43,482 bases of DNA, from positions 1 through 43,482 of the forward strand of contig UREY01000018.1 in NCBI GenBank assembly GCA_900546915.1. Reading direction: 5' to 3'. This DNA comes from an uncultured Eubacteriales bacterium. GTDB lineage: Bacteria; Bacillota; Clostridia; Oscillospirales; Oscillospiraceae. A model generated the notes under the pieces. That model worked only from the letters and a program-made list of their open reading frames with translations, was not told the DNA's origin and ran no database searches. Below are positions 31,549 through 38,997 of this stretch, one piece after another. Numbering within the stretch: the stretch's first letter is position 1; every line of letters starts with the position of its first letter. Made by a program: the position numbers and the translations under genes.

Positions 31549-31922
31549 AATCTGTTCCGGTCTGCATTTTGGTGGGCACGGTTTTGGGCTTCCTGTCGGG
31601 TTTGGGAATTGGAGGCGGCTCTTTGCTCATTCTTTGGCTAACCGCAGCGGTGTCCATGGATCAGCGGATGGCGCAGGGGGTGAACCTGCTCTTTTTCCTG
31701 CCGGCTGCCCTGACGGCTTGCTTTTTCCATAGCCGGCACGGGCGCTTGGCATGGAAAGCGGCGCTGCCGGCCATTGCGGCCGGGACCTGTGCGGCGGGGT
31801 TGTGCGCCTGGGCGGCAGCTGTACTGGATACGGGCCTGCTGAAGAAGCTCTTCGGCGGACTCCTCCTGGTCACCGGGCTCTGGGAGCTCTTTGGCGCTCA
31901 CCGGCGCAGAAAAGACAAGTAG
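31521..31922 (+). CDS. TauE/SafE-family half-protein B
   Basis: A 133-residue membrane protein with about four helices and the matching motif GFLSGLGIGGGSLLILWL. The start is uncertain: ATG 31521 overlaps gene A and lacks its own RBS. GGGGAGGG (31523-31530) would fit an ATT at 31539, or TTG/GTG codons at 31569/31572. Coupled translation from gene A is likely. Its 3' end overlaps the convergent ruvX gene by 25 bp. Confidence 0.75.
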   Translation: MGRDPVISLESVPVCILVGTVLGFLSGLGIGGGSLLILWLTAAVSMDQRMAQGVNLLFFLPAALTACFFHSRHGRLAWKAALPAIAAGTCAAGLCAWAAAVLDTGLLKKLFGGLLLVTGLWELFGAHRRRKDK

Positions 31923-32314
31923 CCCTCCAGAATCAGAGAGGCCGCTACGGCGTCTACCGTGTTTTTCCTCTTTTTGCCGTGATAGTGCTGCTGAGAGAGA
32001 ATCTGGTGTGCTTCCACGGTGGTGCGGCGTTCATCCCACAGGTGAACGGGCAGTCCGGACAGCACCTCCAGCTGCCGGGCGAAGGCCCGGCACAGTTCCG
32101 CCCGCGGCCCCTCGCTGCCGTCCATGTTTCGGGGGAGGCCGACAATGAATTCACCCACCTCGTTCTCCTGGGCCAGGCGGCAGATTTCCTGTGCGGTTTG
32201 CGCCGGAATCCGGCTGTGGATGACGGTGGTGGAGCCTACCAGCGTACACAGCAGGTCCGAAATGGCGATGCCCGTCCGGGCGTCGCCATAATCAATGGCC
32301 ATCAGTCGTTTCAT
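31898..32314 (-). CDS. ruvX: Holliday junction resolvase-like protein (YqgF/RuvX)
   Basis: A 138-residue RNase H-fold protein. It opens with MKRLMAIDYGDARTGIAISD (catalytic Asp in the first strand). It continues through VGLPRNMDGSEGPRA and the conserved LWDERRTTVEA, and ends with KKRKNTVDAVAASLILEGYL, where the last acidic residue sits. Homologues act in 16S rRNA 5'-end maturation and possibly junction resolution. AAGGAGG precedes ATG 32314, which overlaps the stop of the upstream AlkD-like gene (ATGA), so the pair is translationally coupled. Confidence 0.94.
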   Translation of the reverse strand: MKRLMAIDYGDARTGIAISDLLCTLVGSTTVIHSRIPAQTAQEICRLAQENEVGEFIVGLPRNMDGSEGPRAELCRAFARQLEVLSGLPVHLWDERRTTVEAHQILSQQHYHGKKRKNTVDAVAASLILEGYLSFLRR

Positions 32315-33009
32315 GTTGCGGCCTCCTTGCGCTTGTATGCCAGCAGGGCGGCCTTTTGCTCAGGGGTGAACCGGTAGGACTCCCGCATTTTGGCAATGGC
32401 CTTGTTCTGGGTAAAACAGTTGAGCCTTCCGCCGGCCAGGATTTTTAGGGCCAGGTTGTAGTCCCGGATTCCCAGCTCCGCCAGGAGCCACGCTGCAGCC
32501 ATACAGACGTAATACCGGTCGTCGGTGAGGGCCTGTACGGTCTCGGCTACGGCGTCTAGATGGTCCGGTGTGAGAAAGTAATCCAACAAGACAATCAGGC
32601 CCAGACGGCGGGTGTAGACGGGCGCGGCGCGCAGGCAGGCCTGCGCAAAATCCCAGACCCGGGGGAGGTCTTCCCGGGCAAACCGAAACGTAGGGACGAT
32701 GGAATCGGTCAGGGCCCAGGAGTCCAGCCACGGCAGCAGCGCCTCCAGCCGGCTCAGCTTTTCCTCCAAGGGCGCCTTGGCATAAGCGATGACCAGGCCC
32801 TGGAGGAGAACCTCCTCGTAGCATTCTCTCTGGGCCTGGGTCAAAAAGCTCCGCCACGGTCCCCGGGCGATCTCTTTGGCCAAGCTGCGCAGCCGTGGCA
32901 GCCGGACGCCCCAGATTTCCAGCGCCGTGTCCGGGCACAGCTTTTTTTGAAACGCTGCGTATTTCGGCTCTGCAGCATCCCGCAAAGCGGCGATGACGGT
33001 GTTTCGCAT
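32311..33009 (-). CDS. DNA alkylation repair protein (AlkD-like HEAT repeat)
   Basis: A 232-residue all-helical protein of the AlkD/AlkC-like family. Key segments are GVRLPRLRSLAKEIARG near residue 34, ALLPWLDSWALTDSIVPTF in the middle, DDRYYVCMAAAWLLAELGI, and a C-terminal FTQNKAIAKMRESYR. Members excise or bind cationic alkylated bases such as 3-methyladenine. GGGAG precedes ATG 33009 by about 8 nt. It is upstream of ruvX with a 4-bp overlap. Together with the tandem Ogt genes it adds to the alkylation-repair content of this window. Confidence 0.88.
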   Translation of the reverse strand: MRNTVIAALRDAAEPKYAAFQKKLCPDTALEIWGVRLPRLRSLAKEIARGPWRSFLTQAQRECYEEVLLQGLVIAYAKAPLEEKLSRLEALLPWLDSWALTDSIVPTFRFAREDLPRVWDFAQACLRAAPVYTRRLGLIVLLDYFLTPDHLDAVAETVQALTDDRYYVCMAAAWLLAELGIRDYNLALKILAGGRLNCFTQNKAIAKMRESYRFTPEQKAALLAYKRKEAAT

Positions 33010-33102
33010 TCTTTGTCTCCCACCTTCTTGGTAAATCTGCCTGCATTTTTTGCTTGCGCTCCTATTATACGGGAAAAGTCCAAAAAAAGAAAGAAAAACT
33101 TG

Positions 33103-33131
33103 TTGACCTCCGACTTTCCATATGTTAGAAT
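33103..33131 (+). promoter_or_regulatory. Promoter of rpmG-secE-nusG
   Basis: TTGACC (33103-33108), 17-nt spacer, TAGAAT (33126-33131) preceded by TGT (extended -10). It drives the L33-SecE-NusG block and perhaps L11-L1. Confidence 0.85.
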
Positions 33132-33141
33132 GACTTTACCT

Positions 33142-33229
33142 GCGAAAAGGGCTTTTTTTGTGCGCCCTTTTCAGCCCCGGGCGGCGGGACCGCCCGGTTC
33201 GCCGTCTCTAAATTTTTCTAGCCGGGGCC
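33142..33229 (+). promoter_or_regulatory. Structured leader of the rpmG operon
   Basis: The ~125-nt leader has GAAAAGGGC/GCCCTTTTC (about 33144-33172) with a seven-U loop. It is followed by an outer GCCCCGG/CCGGGGC stem (33175-33228) enclosing CCGGGCG/CGCCCGG. It could be an autoregulatory or processing element, but no named leader family was recognised. Confidence 0.45.
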
Positions 33230-33262
33230 ACACAGGGAGGCAATTTTTAAGGAGGTGCCGTT

Positions 33263-33412
33263 ATGCGCGTGAAAGTCACTATGAGATGCTCCGAGTGCAA
33301 GCAGAGAAACTACAACACCATGAAGAACAAGAAGAATGACCCTGACCGTCTTGAGATGAAGAAGTATTGCAGATTCTGCAGGAAGCACACCATTCACAAC
33401 GAGACCAAGTAA
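33263..33412 (+). CDS. rpmG: 50S ribosomal protein L33
   Basis: A 49-residue ribosomal protein, [17 protein letters not shown]...HNETK, with two CxxC pairs (CSEC and CRFC) that bind zinc, so it is the zinc-dependent form. AAGGAGG is 7 nt before the ATG. It is first in the rpmG-secE-nusG order common in Firmicutes. Confidence 0.97.
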   Translation: MRVKVTMRCSECKQRNYNTMKNKKNDPDRLEMKKYCRFCRKHTIHNETK

Positions 33413-33440
33413 GCGGCCGCGAGCGGAAAGGGTGAAAACA

Positions 33441-33671
33441 ATGGCTGAAACCAAAAAGGAAAATTGGTTCAAGAGAACCTGGAAACGAATTTGTAAGTTT
33501 TTCCGGGAGCTGAAGAGCGAGCTGAAGAAGGTCGTTTGGCCCACCTGGAGCCAGGTCCTGAAGAACGCGCTGACGGTCGTGGTCTGCGTTCTCATCGTCG
33601 GCGTCTTCATTTGGATTTTCGACATGGGCGCCAAATATGGCATCCAGGCCTTGCTCAGTTTGGGTAAGTAA
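33441..33671 (+). CDS. secE: Preprotein translocase subunit SecE
   Basis: A 76-residue single-span component of the SecYEG channel. The amphipathic stretch FFRELKSELKKVVWPTWSQV precedes one membrane helix (about residues 45-65). The ATG at 33441 is preferred over a GTG nine bases earlier. nusG starts 2 bp after the stop. Confidence 0.95.
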   Translation: MAETKKENWFKRTWKRICKFFRELKSELKKVVWPTWSQVLKNALTVVVCVLIVGVFIWIFDMGAKYGIQALLSLGK

Positions 33672-33673
33672 CC

Positions 33674-34201
33674 ATGGCAGAAGCAGCAAAATGGTACGTG
33701 GTCCACACCTATTCCGGCTATGAGAATACGGTAAAGGCTACCATTGAGCGGACGGTGGAATCCCGTGGCCTGCAGGAGCAGATTCATGCGGTCTCCATCC
33801 CTTTGGAGACGGTGACGGAAGTCACGGAATCCGGCGCCAGCAAAACCTATGACCGGAAGGTGTTCCCCGGCTACGTGCTGGTGAAAATGATTATGAGCGA
33901 CGACGCCTGGTATGTCATTAAAAATGTCCGCGGCGTTACGGGTTTTGTCGGTTCCGGCACCAAGCCCACCCCTCTGACCGACGACGAGGTCCTTCAGCTG
34001 GGGGTGGAAAAGCGGGAAATTGTGGTGAATTATGCCGTGGGCGACACGGTGCGCATTACCGATGGCCCGCTTACCTCCTTCACAGGCGCTGTGGAGGCTC
34101 TGGACCTGGAGAAAAATAAGGTCCGCGTGGCCGTTTCGATGTTTGGCCGCGAAACGCCGGTCGAGCTGGAGCTCGACCAGGTGGAAGTGATTTCCCAATA
34201 A
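33674..34201 (+). CDS. nusG: Transcription termination/antitermination factor NusG
   Basis: A 175-residue NusG: an N-terminal NGN domain (KWYVVHTYSGYENTVKATIE, then KVFPGYVLVKM and VRGVTGFVGSG) and a C-terminal KOW domain (GDTVRITDGPLTSFTGAVEAL). It binds RNA polymerase and couples it to Rho or ribosomes. It starts 2 bp after secE and is translationally coupled. The ~90-nt gap to rplK has two GC-rich hairpins. Confidence 0.97.
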   Translation: MAEAAKWYVVHTYSGYENTVKATIERTVESRGLQEQIHAVSIPLETVTEVTESGASKTYDRKVFPGYVLVKMIMSDDAWYVIKNVRGVTGFVGSGTKPTPLTDDEVLQLGVEKREIVVNYAVGDTVRITDGPLTSFTGAVEALDLEKNKVRVAVSMFGRETPVELELDQVEVISQ

Positions 34202-34226
34202 ACGCATCGGGCCGTAAGGCCGGAAC

Positions 34227-34278
34227 GTGGGAGGGGCTTCGGCCCCGACAAGGATGCGCCCTGGGGCGCATGAACCAC
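34227..34278 (+). promoter_or_regulatory. Structured nusG-rplK intergenic RNA
   Basis: GTGG (34227-34230) pairs with CCAC (34275-34278) around two hairpins, GGGGC-TTCG-GCCCC (34233-34246) and ATGCGCCC/GGGCGCAT (34254-34271). No U-tract follows, so it is not an obvious terminator. L1 or L11 autoregulation would fit the position but is unproven. Confidence 0.4.
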
Positions 34279-34300
34279 ATTTATTCAGGAGGTGCTGATT

Positions 34301-34726
34301 ATGGCACAGAAAGTAACTGGTATTATTAAACTGCAAATCCCGGCGGCAAAGGCGACCGCTTCTCCCCCTGTCGGTCCCGCTCTGGGCCAGCACGGTGTGA
34401 ACATTGCCGCCTTTATCAAGGAATTCAACGCCCGCACCCAGGATCAGGCCGGCTTCAAGATCCCCGTGGTGATCACGGTGTACGCCGACCGTTCCTTTAC
34501 CTTTATCACCAAGACGCCCCCCACCCCCATGCTGATTATGAAGGCCATCGGCCTGGAGAGCGGCTCCGGCGTGCCGAACAAAAATAAGGTCGGTACCATT
34601 ACCCGGGCCCAGGTGCGGGAAATCGCGGAAAAGAAGATGCCCGATCTGAACGCGGCCACGTTGGAAGCTGCGGAAAGTCAGGTAGCCGGCACCTGCCGGT
34701 CTATGGGCGTTACGGTTGTGGACTGA
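34301..34726 (+). CDS. rplK: 50S ribosomal protein L11
   Basis: A 141-residue L11. It opens [20 protein letters not shown] and has the [22 protein letters not shown] signature and the RNA-binding C-terminal domain ending SMGVTVVD. The ATG at 34301 has AGGAGG 8 nt upstream; a GTG at 34292 overlaps the RBS and is rejected. Confidence 0.97.
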   Translation: MAQKVTGIIKLQIPAAKATASPPVGPALGQHGVNIAAFIKEFNARTQDQAGFKIPVVITVYADRSFTFITKTPPTPMLIMKAIGLESGSGVPNKNKVGTITRAQVREIAEKKMPDLNAATLEAAESQVAGTCRSMGVTVVD

Positions 34727-34816
34727 ATTTTGCTTGCCGAGGTTTTCGGGCAATCCGCCTGACCTCAAAAATGTGGGAGGATTATTCCGCATCACCACTT
34801 TAAGGAGGATAATACA

Positions 34817-35506
34817 TTGTTTAGAGGTAAAAAGTACAGAGACAGCGCCAAGCAGGTTGACCGCGCTGTGCAATACGAGCCCGCCGATGCGCTGAGTCTG
34901 GTTGTGAAGACTGCGCCCGCCAAGTTTGACGAGACGGTGGAGCTTCATATCAAGCTGGGCGTGGATTCCCGCCACGCCGATCAGCAGGTCCGCGGCGCAG
35001 TGGTTCTGCCCAACGGAACCGGCAAGACCCGCCGGGTTCTGGTTTTCGCCAAGGACGCGAAGGTGGACGAGGCCAAAGAGGCGGGCGCCGACTATGTCGG
35101 CGGGATGGACCTGGTGGAGCGTATCACCAAGGAAAACTGGTTTGATTTTGACGTCGTGGTGGCATCTCCCGACATGATGGGGATTGTCGGTCGTCTTGGT
35201 AAGGTCTTGGGTCCCAAGGGCCTCATGCCCTCGCCCAAGGCGGGTACCGTCACGCCCAATGTGGGCGCCGCCGTCAAGGAGATTAAAGCCGGTAAGGTGG
35301 AGTACCGTCTGGACAAGACCAATATCATCCACTGCCCCATCGGCAAGGTTTCCTTCGGCCCGGAGAAGCTCCAGGAGAATATGGACACGCTGTTGAATGC
35401 GGTGGTCAAGGCCAAGCCTGCCGCTGCCAAGGGTCAGTATATCCGTTCCTGCGTCGTGGCCTCTACCATGGGCCCCGGCGTGAAGGTCAGCACGGCCAAA
35501 TATTAA
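34817..35506 (+). CDS. rplA: 50S ribosomal protein L1
   Basis: A 229-residue L1 with [22 protein letters not shown] and the C-terminal [19 protein letters not shown] stretch. The start codon is TTG (34817) with AAGGAGG 7 nt upstream, unusual for a highly expressed gene and probably a way to lower initiation. The 90-nt gap after rplK contains inverted repeats (for example GAGGT/ACCTC) that could be a site for L1 feedback control. Confidence 0.97.
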   Translation: MFRGKKYRDSAKQVDRAVQYEPADALSLVVKTAPAKFDETVELHIKLGVDSRHADQQVRGAVVLPNGTGKTRRVLVFAKDAKVDEAKEAGADYVGGMDLVERITKENWFDFDVVVASPDMMGIVGRLGKVLGPKGLMPSPKAGTVTPNVGAAVKEIKAGKVEYRLDKTNIIHCPIGKVSFGPEKLQENMDTLLNAVVKAKPAAAKGQYIRSCVVASTMGPGVKVSTAKY

Positions 35507-35512
35507 GCCGAT

Positions 35513-35548
35513 TACCCCTCCTCCCGGCAAGCGCCGGCAGGGGGGGTA
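35513..35548 (+). terminator. Hairpin after rplA
   Basis: TACCCC...CCGGC pairs with GCCGG...GGGGTA with a 4-nt loop. The following sequence (TGCGGTTATATG) is not U-rich, so termination may be partial. Confidence 0.55.
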
Positions 35549-35624
35549 TGCGGTTATATGCAAAAGTCCGGTGGACTGCCGGAATTTCCTATGCAGTCTA
35601 ATGATAAAAGAGAGGATGATTGAG

Positions 35625-36479
35625 ATGAAGAATTGGACAAAAAAGGGTGCGGTTGCAGCTCTATCGGTGGCTTTGAGCCTGTCGCTGATGGCCTGTTCCG
35701 CCGGTCAACAAACGCCGGAGGAGGTCATACAAAGCGCCCGGGAGAAGATGGAAGCGGTTCAAAGCATGAGCTACGAAATGACCACGGATTTACAGATGAG
35801 CATGGCCGGCCAATCCATTCCGATGACCATGACCGGCGTGGCAGACTTCATTGCCGAACCCATGGCGATGCACATGGATATGACGATGGATATGGGCGCG
35901 CTGGGTTCTACCGGTACCCAGTTGTATGCACAGGAGCAAGACGGGACGTATCATCTGTACACCGGCATAGACGATGGCAGCGGGAAAATGAGTTGGACGG
36001 CCCAAACTCTGACCGATGCCGGGCAGCTGGAGCAATACGATGCCCAGGCCTCTATGGATCTGTATCTGGACAACGCAGCCAGCTTCCAGGAAAACGGGAC
36101 CGAGACCGTAGAGAATGAGGAAGCCGTCCGCTATGACGGCGTCATCAGCAACGACTCGTTGAATGAGGTGCTCACCGCCACCGGGATGATGGATCAGCTC
36201 TCCGGCTTGGGCGTGGACGGCGCAACCGTGGGATCGATGCTTACCGATTTGGGCGATATGCCTGTCAGCATTTGGGTGGGCCAGGAAAGCGGTATGCCGG
36301 TCAAATGTAACGTAGATTTGACGACTGTGATGCAGTCCATTATGACCAAGGCGCTGGAAAGCGCCGGCAGCGGAGAGACCGTCACCATGGAATCTGTACA
36401 GATTTCCATCGTGATCCGCAACATAAACGGCGTGGAGCGCATTGAGATTCCGCAGGAAGCTCTGGACTCTGCCGCTTAA
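35625..36479 (+). CDS. Lipoprotein (DUF6612-like) inserted in the ribosomal block
   Basis: A 284-residue exported lipoprotein. A signal peptide ends in the lipobox LMAC (lipidated Cys near residue 23). The mature protein begins SAGQQTPEEVIQSAREKMEAVQSMSYEM. The body is rich in Met, Thr and acidic residues and resembles the DUF6612/LolA-like beta-sandwich lipoproteins of Clostridia, whose role is unknown. The start at 35625 has GAGAGG about 9 nt upstream. The gene separates rplA from rplJ, which are normally adjacent, and ends in its own terminator. It looks like an insertion into the conserved operon. Confidence 0.8.
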   Translation: MKNWTKKGAVAALSVALSLSLMACSAGQQTPEEVIQSAREKMEAVQSMSYEMTTDLQMSMAGQSIPMTMTGVADFIAEPMAMHMDMTMDMGALGSTGTQLYAQEQDGTYHLYTGIDDGSGKMSWTAQTLTDAGQLEQYDAQASMDLYLDNAASFQENGTETVENEEAVRYDGVISNDSLNEVLTATGMMDQLSGLGVDGATVGSMLTDLGDMPVSIWVGQESGMPVKCNVDLTTVMQSIMTKALESAGSGETVTMESVQISIVIRNINGVERIEIPQEALDSAA

Positions 36480-36493
36480 CAAGACGTAGGTAT

Positions 36494-36535
36494 GCCGCCG
36501 CAGGGAAGAAATTTTCTGCGGCGGCTCACTTTTTC
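36494..36535 (+). terminator. Terminator of the lipoprotein gene
   Basis: GCCGCCGCAG (36494-36503) pairs with CTGCGGCGGC (36516-36525), followed by TCACTTTTTC. Confidence 0.85.
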
Positions 36536-36558
36536 TCGGATTCATCCGGAAAAACGTC

Positions 36559-36586
36559 TTGACAACCTGAAAAAAACTGGTATAAT
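36559..36586 (+). promoter_or_regulatory. Promoter of rplJ-rplL
   Basis: TTGACA (36559-36564), 16-nt spacer, TATAAT (36581-36586) with TGG at the extended -10 position. Close to consensus. Confidence 0.9.
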
Positions 36587-36654
36587 GTAAAAGCTGCCAA
36601 AGACAGCAGGAGGCTTTGCCGTAATGGGGTTCCCATCCTGCCGAGGTTTGCGGA
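36587..36654 (+). ncRNA. Ribosomal protein L10 leader
   Basis: The sequence contains AGCTGCCAAAGACAGCAGGAGG, a small apical hairpin, and the closing CATCCTGCCGAGGTTTGCGG. These are recognisable elements of the L10(L12)4-binding leader found ahead of rplJ in Firmicutes. The bound L10-L12 complex is expected to promote formation of the terminator just downstream. Confidence 0.85.
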
Positions 36655-36677
36655 ATTTGTGTATACATGTTCTGTGT

Positions 36678-36711
36678 CCTCATGTCTTGTGGCATGAGGC
36701 ATTTATTTTTT
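36678..36711 (+). terminator. Attenuator terminator of the L10 leader
   Basis: CCTCATG (36678-36684) pairs with CATGAGG (36693-36699), then CATTTATTTTTT. It lies immediately before the rplJ RBS. Confidence 0.8.
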
Positions 36712-36727
36712 CGGAGGTGACACACGC

Positions 36728-37261
36728 ATGCCCAACGCAAAGGTTCTGGAGAGCAAAAAGGCGATTGTAGACGAGCTTGCCGGGAAGATTCAGGGCGCTT
36801 CCGCCGTAGTCTTCGTGGATTACAAGGGAATCAACGTGGCGCAGGATACCGACCTGCGTAAGCAGTTCCGGGATGCTTCCGTGGACTATTCCGTTGTGAA
36901 GAATACGCTGACCCGCTTCGCCGCCAACAAGGCCGGCTACAGCCAGTTTGACGAGCTCCTCAACGGCACGACTGCCATGGCCTGCACCACCGGCGACCCC
37001 ATTGCACCGGCCCGGATTGTCTGTGAGTTTGCCAAGAAGAACAAAAACGTTCTGTCCATCAAAGGCGGTCTGGTAGAAGGCTCCGTGCTGACTGCCGAGC
37101 AGCTGAACTCCTTCGGCGAGCTGCCCAGCAAGGATGCGCTCATCGCGCAGGTTCTCGGTACGTTCCTGGCGCCCATTTCCAGCTTGGCATTTGTTCTGGA
37201 TCAGATCCGGATCCAGAAAGAAGGACCCGCTCCTGCGGAGGAAGCTCCGGCGGAGGCCTAA
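36728..37261 (+). CDS. rplJ: 50S ribosomal protein L10
   Basis: A 177-residue L10, base of the L7/L12 stalk. It has the N-terminal rRNA-binding domain (VFVDYKGINVAQDTDLRKQFRD, VVKNTLTRFA) and the C-terminal helix FVLDQIRIQKEG that anchors L12 dimers. CGGAGG lies 9 nt before the ATG. It is regulated by the L10 leader upstream. Confidence 0.97.
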   Translation: MPNAKVLESKKAIVDELAGKIQGASAVVFVDYKGINVAQDTDLRKQFRDASVDYSVVKNTLTRFAANKAGYSQFDELLNGTTAMACTTGDPIAPARIVCEFAKKNKNVLSIKGGLVEGSVLTAEQLNSFGELPSKDALIAQVLGTFLAPISSLAFVLDQIRIQKEGPAPAEEAPAEA

Positions 37262-37319
37262 GCGGTCCGCCCCAATGGTACCATATTTATTTTGAATTCA
37301 TTTTAGGAGGATTTTTACA

Positions 37320-37694
37320 ATGGCTAGTGAAAAAGTCACTGCTCTCGTAGAGGAAGTAAAGGGTCTGACCGTTCTGGAGCTGTCTGAGCTGGTTCACACC
37401 CTGGAGGAAGTGTTCGGCGTGTCCGCCGCTGCCGCTGCTGTGGCCGGCCCCGCTGTGGCTGCCGCCCCGGTGGAAGAGGAGAAGACCGAGTTCGACGTGG
37501 TGCTGAAGGAAGTCGGCTCCAACAAGATTGCCGTCATCAAGGTAGTCCGCGCCGCTACGGGCCTGGGCCTGAAGGAAGCCAAGGAGATCGTGGACAATGC
37601 GCCGAAGACCCTGAAGGAGGGCATCTCCAAGGAAGACGCCGAAAAGCTGGCTGAAGAGCTGAAGGGCGCCGGTGCGGTTGCTGAGGTAAAGTAA
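37320..37694 (+). CDS. rplL: 50S ribosomal protein L7/L12
   Basis: A 124-residue stalk protein with an N-terminal dimerisation helix ([23 protein letters not shown]), an Ala-rich hinge, and the C-terminal factor-binding domain ([39 protein letters not shown]). AGGAGG is about 8 nt upstream. It is last in the operon. Confidence 0.98.
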   Translation: MASEKVTALVEEVKGLTVLELSELVHTLEEVFGVSAAAAAVAGPAVAAAPVEEEKTEFDVVLKEVGSNKIAVIKVVRAATGLGLKEAKEIVDNAPKTLKEGISKEDAEKLAEELKGAGAVAEVK

Positions 37695-37717
37695 GCCGCT
37701 TTGGAAGTAAAAATGGA

Positions 37718-37753
37718 AAGGCAGCTGTGGAGAATTTCCGCAGCTGCCTTTTT
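37718..37753 (+). terminator. Terminator of rplJ-rplL
   Basis: AAAGGCAGCTG (37718-37728) and CAGCTGCCTTTTT (37741-37753) form a strong stem with a U-tail. Confidence 0.92.
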
Positions 37754-37775
37754 GTCCCATCCCTGGGTGGGGAAC

Positions 37776-37908
37776 GGGGCTGTCTCAAAATTTTGTAAAT
37801 TTCCTTTTGGAAAAAGCTGTAAAAATGGCACAGAAAACGAAAAACGCGCGTTTTCTGTGCCGTAAATATTAGGCTACTTTTTAGAAGATTCTATTTTGAG
37901 ACAGCCCC
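37776..37908. repeat. MITE-like element with 16-bp terminal inverted repeats
   Basis: A 133-bp element bounded by GGGGCTGTCTCAAAAT (37776-37791) and its exact complement ATTTTGAGACAGCCCC (37893-37908). An inner palindrome, GGCACAGAAAACG...CGTTTTCTGTGCC, spans 37827-37861. It encodes nothing. The ends resemble those of IS1182/IS5-like transposons, so a transposase elsewhere may mobilise it. No clear target-site duplication is visible. A diverged relative is at 5738-5861. Confidence 0.85.
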
Positions 37909-37914
37909 TTTGGA

Positions 37915-38784
37915 TTAAGCTTTCTTGGTGAAGGCCGCCCCTACTACCTTGGGACCTGCGTTGGCGGCGATGACGGCGCCGATTTGGTAATTGCCGGAGG
38001 GGGGATAGCCCAGCTTTTCAGTCAGGAGCTGGGTCATTTCCTCCCGGCAGCTTTCCTCGCAGCCGTAAATCACCTCGTAAGGGGTCCCGGGGGCAATATC
38101 CTCGGCGGTCATTTCTGCGACCTTTTGAACCAGCTTGGCATCTCCCCGGCACTTTGCCGCTGTGGTGATTGCCCGGTCAAAGATTTTCATCACCGGCTTC
38201 AGCCCCAGCTTGTCCCCCAGGAAAGCGGCTGCGCTGGGGATACGGCCGGATTTTCCTGCGTATTTCAAAGAATAAATTCCAAAGTAAATTTGACGCCGGG
38301 GCAGGCAATCGGTCAAATAGGCCACCACCGCTTCTGCACTTTTGCCTGATTTGACCATGCGGGCGGCTTCCACCACAGGGGCTCCGTAGAGGGCGGAGTA
38401 GCCCATGCCGTCAAAGCAGTGAATGTGTACCCGATCCCGGTACTCCGGGTGCTCTTCCCAGAACTGATGGGCGGCCAGGAGAGAATTGCCGTAAGTGGCC
38501 GAACCCTCGGAGTTGATGAGAATTAGAATCAGATCGGTATAGCCGGCCTGAACCTCCTGAAGGTACAGCTCCTGAAATTCAAACGGGTTGATCTGAGCGG
38601 TTTTGGGAATTTCGCCGGATTGTTCCATCAGCTGGTAAAACTGGGCGTTGTTGAGATCCCGCCGGGGAACATAGGACGTATCTCCCAAGGTGACCTGGAA
38701 GGGAATGACGCGAATATCATATTGTTTTTCATCTTCTGAAGAGATGTCACTGGCCGCGTCTGTGATAATCTTGATTTTACTCAC
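37915..38784 (-). CDS. DegV family fatty-acid-binding protein
   Basis: A 289-residue DegV protein opening KIKIITDAASDISSEDEKQYD. It has a SAT(Y)GNSLLA segment and the typical GKSGRIPSAAAFLGDKLGLKPVM lid region. It binds a fatty acid and may feed a FakA-type kinase. The start is GTG 38784 with AAGGAG about 7 nt upstream. It is only distantly similar to the DegV at 133-1017, so the two may prefer different fatty acids. The 3' end lies 6 bp from the MITE-like element. Confidence 0.92.
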   Translation of the reverse strand: MSKIKIITDAASDISSEDEKQYDIRVIPFQVTLGDTSYVPRRDLNNAQFYQLMEQSGEIPKTAQINPFEFQELYLQEVQAGYTDLILILINSEGSATYGNSLLAAHQFWEEHPEYRDRVHIHCFDGMGYSALYGAPVVEAARMVKSGKSAEAVVAYLTDCLPRRQIYFGIYSLKYAGKSGRIPSAAAFLGDKLGLKPVMKIFDRAITTAAKCRGDAKLVQKVAEMTAEDIAPGTPYEVIYGCEESCREEMTQLLTEKLGYPPSGNYQIGAVIAANAGPKVVGAAFTKKA

Positions 38785-38900
38785 GGGAAGTCTCCTTTTC
38801 CTCTGACTGCGACGGAGGGTCGTTTTGCCAGATGTCTATCTTATGAAAAATTTCCCGTCCATTACACGCGGACAGCACAGAAAAATAGACGGAAAGTAAC

Positions 38901-38930
38901 ATTATAGCCTGCTTTACCGGGAATTGTCAA
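38901..38930 (-). promoter_or_regulatory. Promoter of the second degV gene
   Basis: On the minus strand: TTGACA, 18-nt spacer, TATAAT, about 117 nt before the GTG start. Confidence 0.8.
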
Positions 38931-38997
38931 TTCTTTCCTCACAATTTATACTTTTTGCACAATTCAGCGCCGGAGGGGACTGGATGAAATGGGCGGC

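Noticed and set aside
33218..35563. A 781-codon open frame on the minus strand opposite rpmG, nusG, rplK and rplA
   Set aside because: It is the antisense shadow of well-identified ribosomal genes; composition is His/Gly/Arg-rich, with no RBS and no motif.
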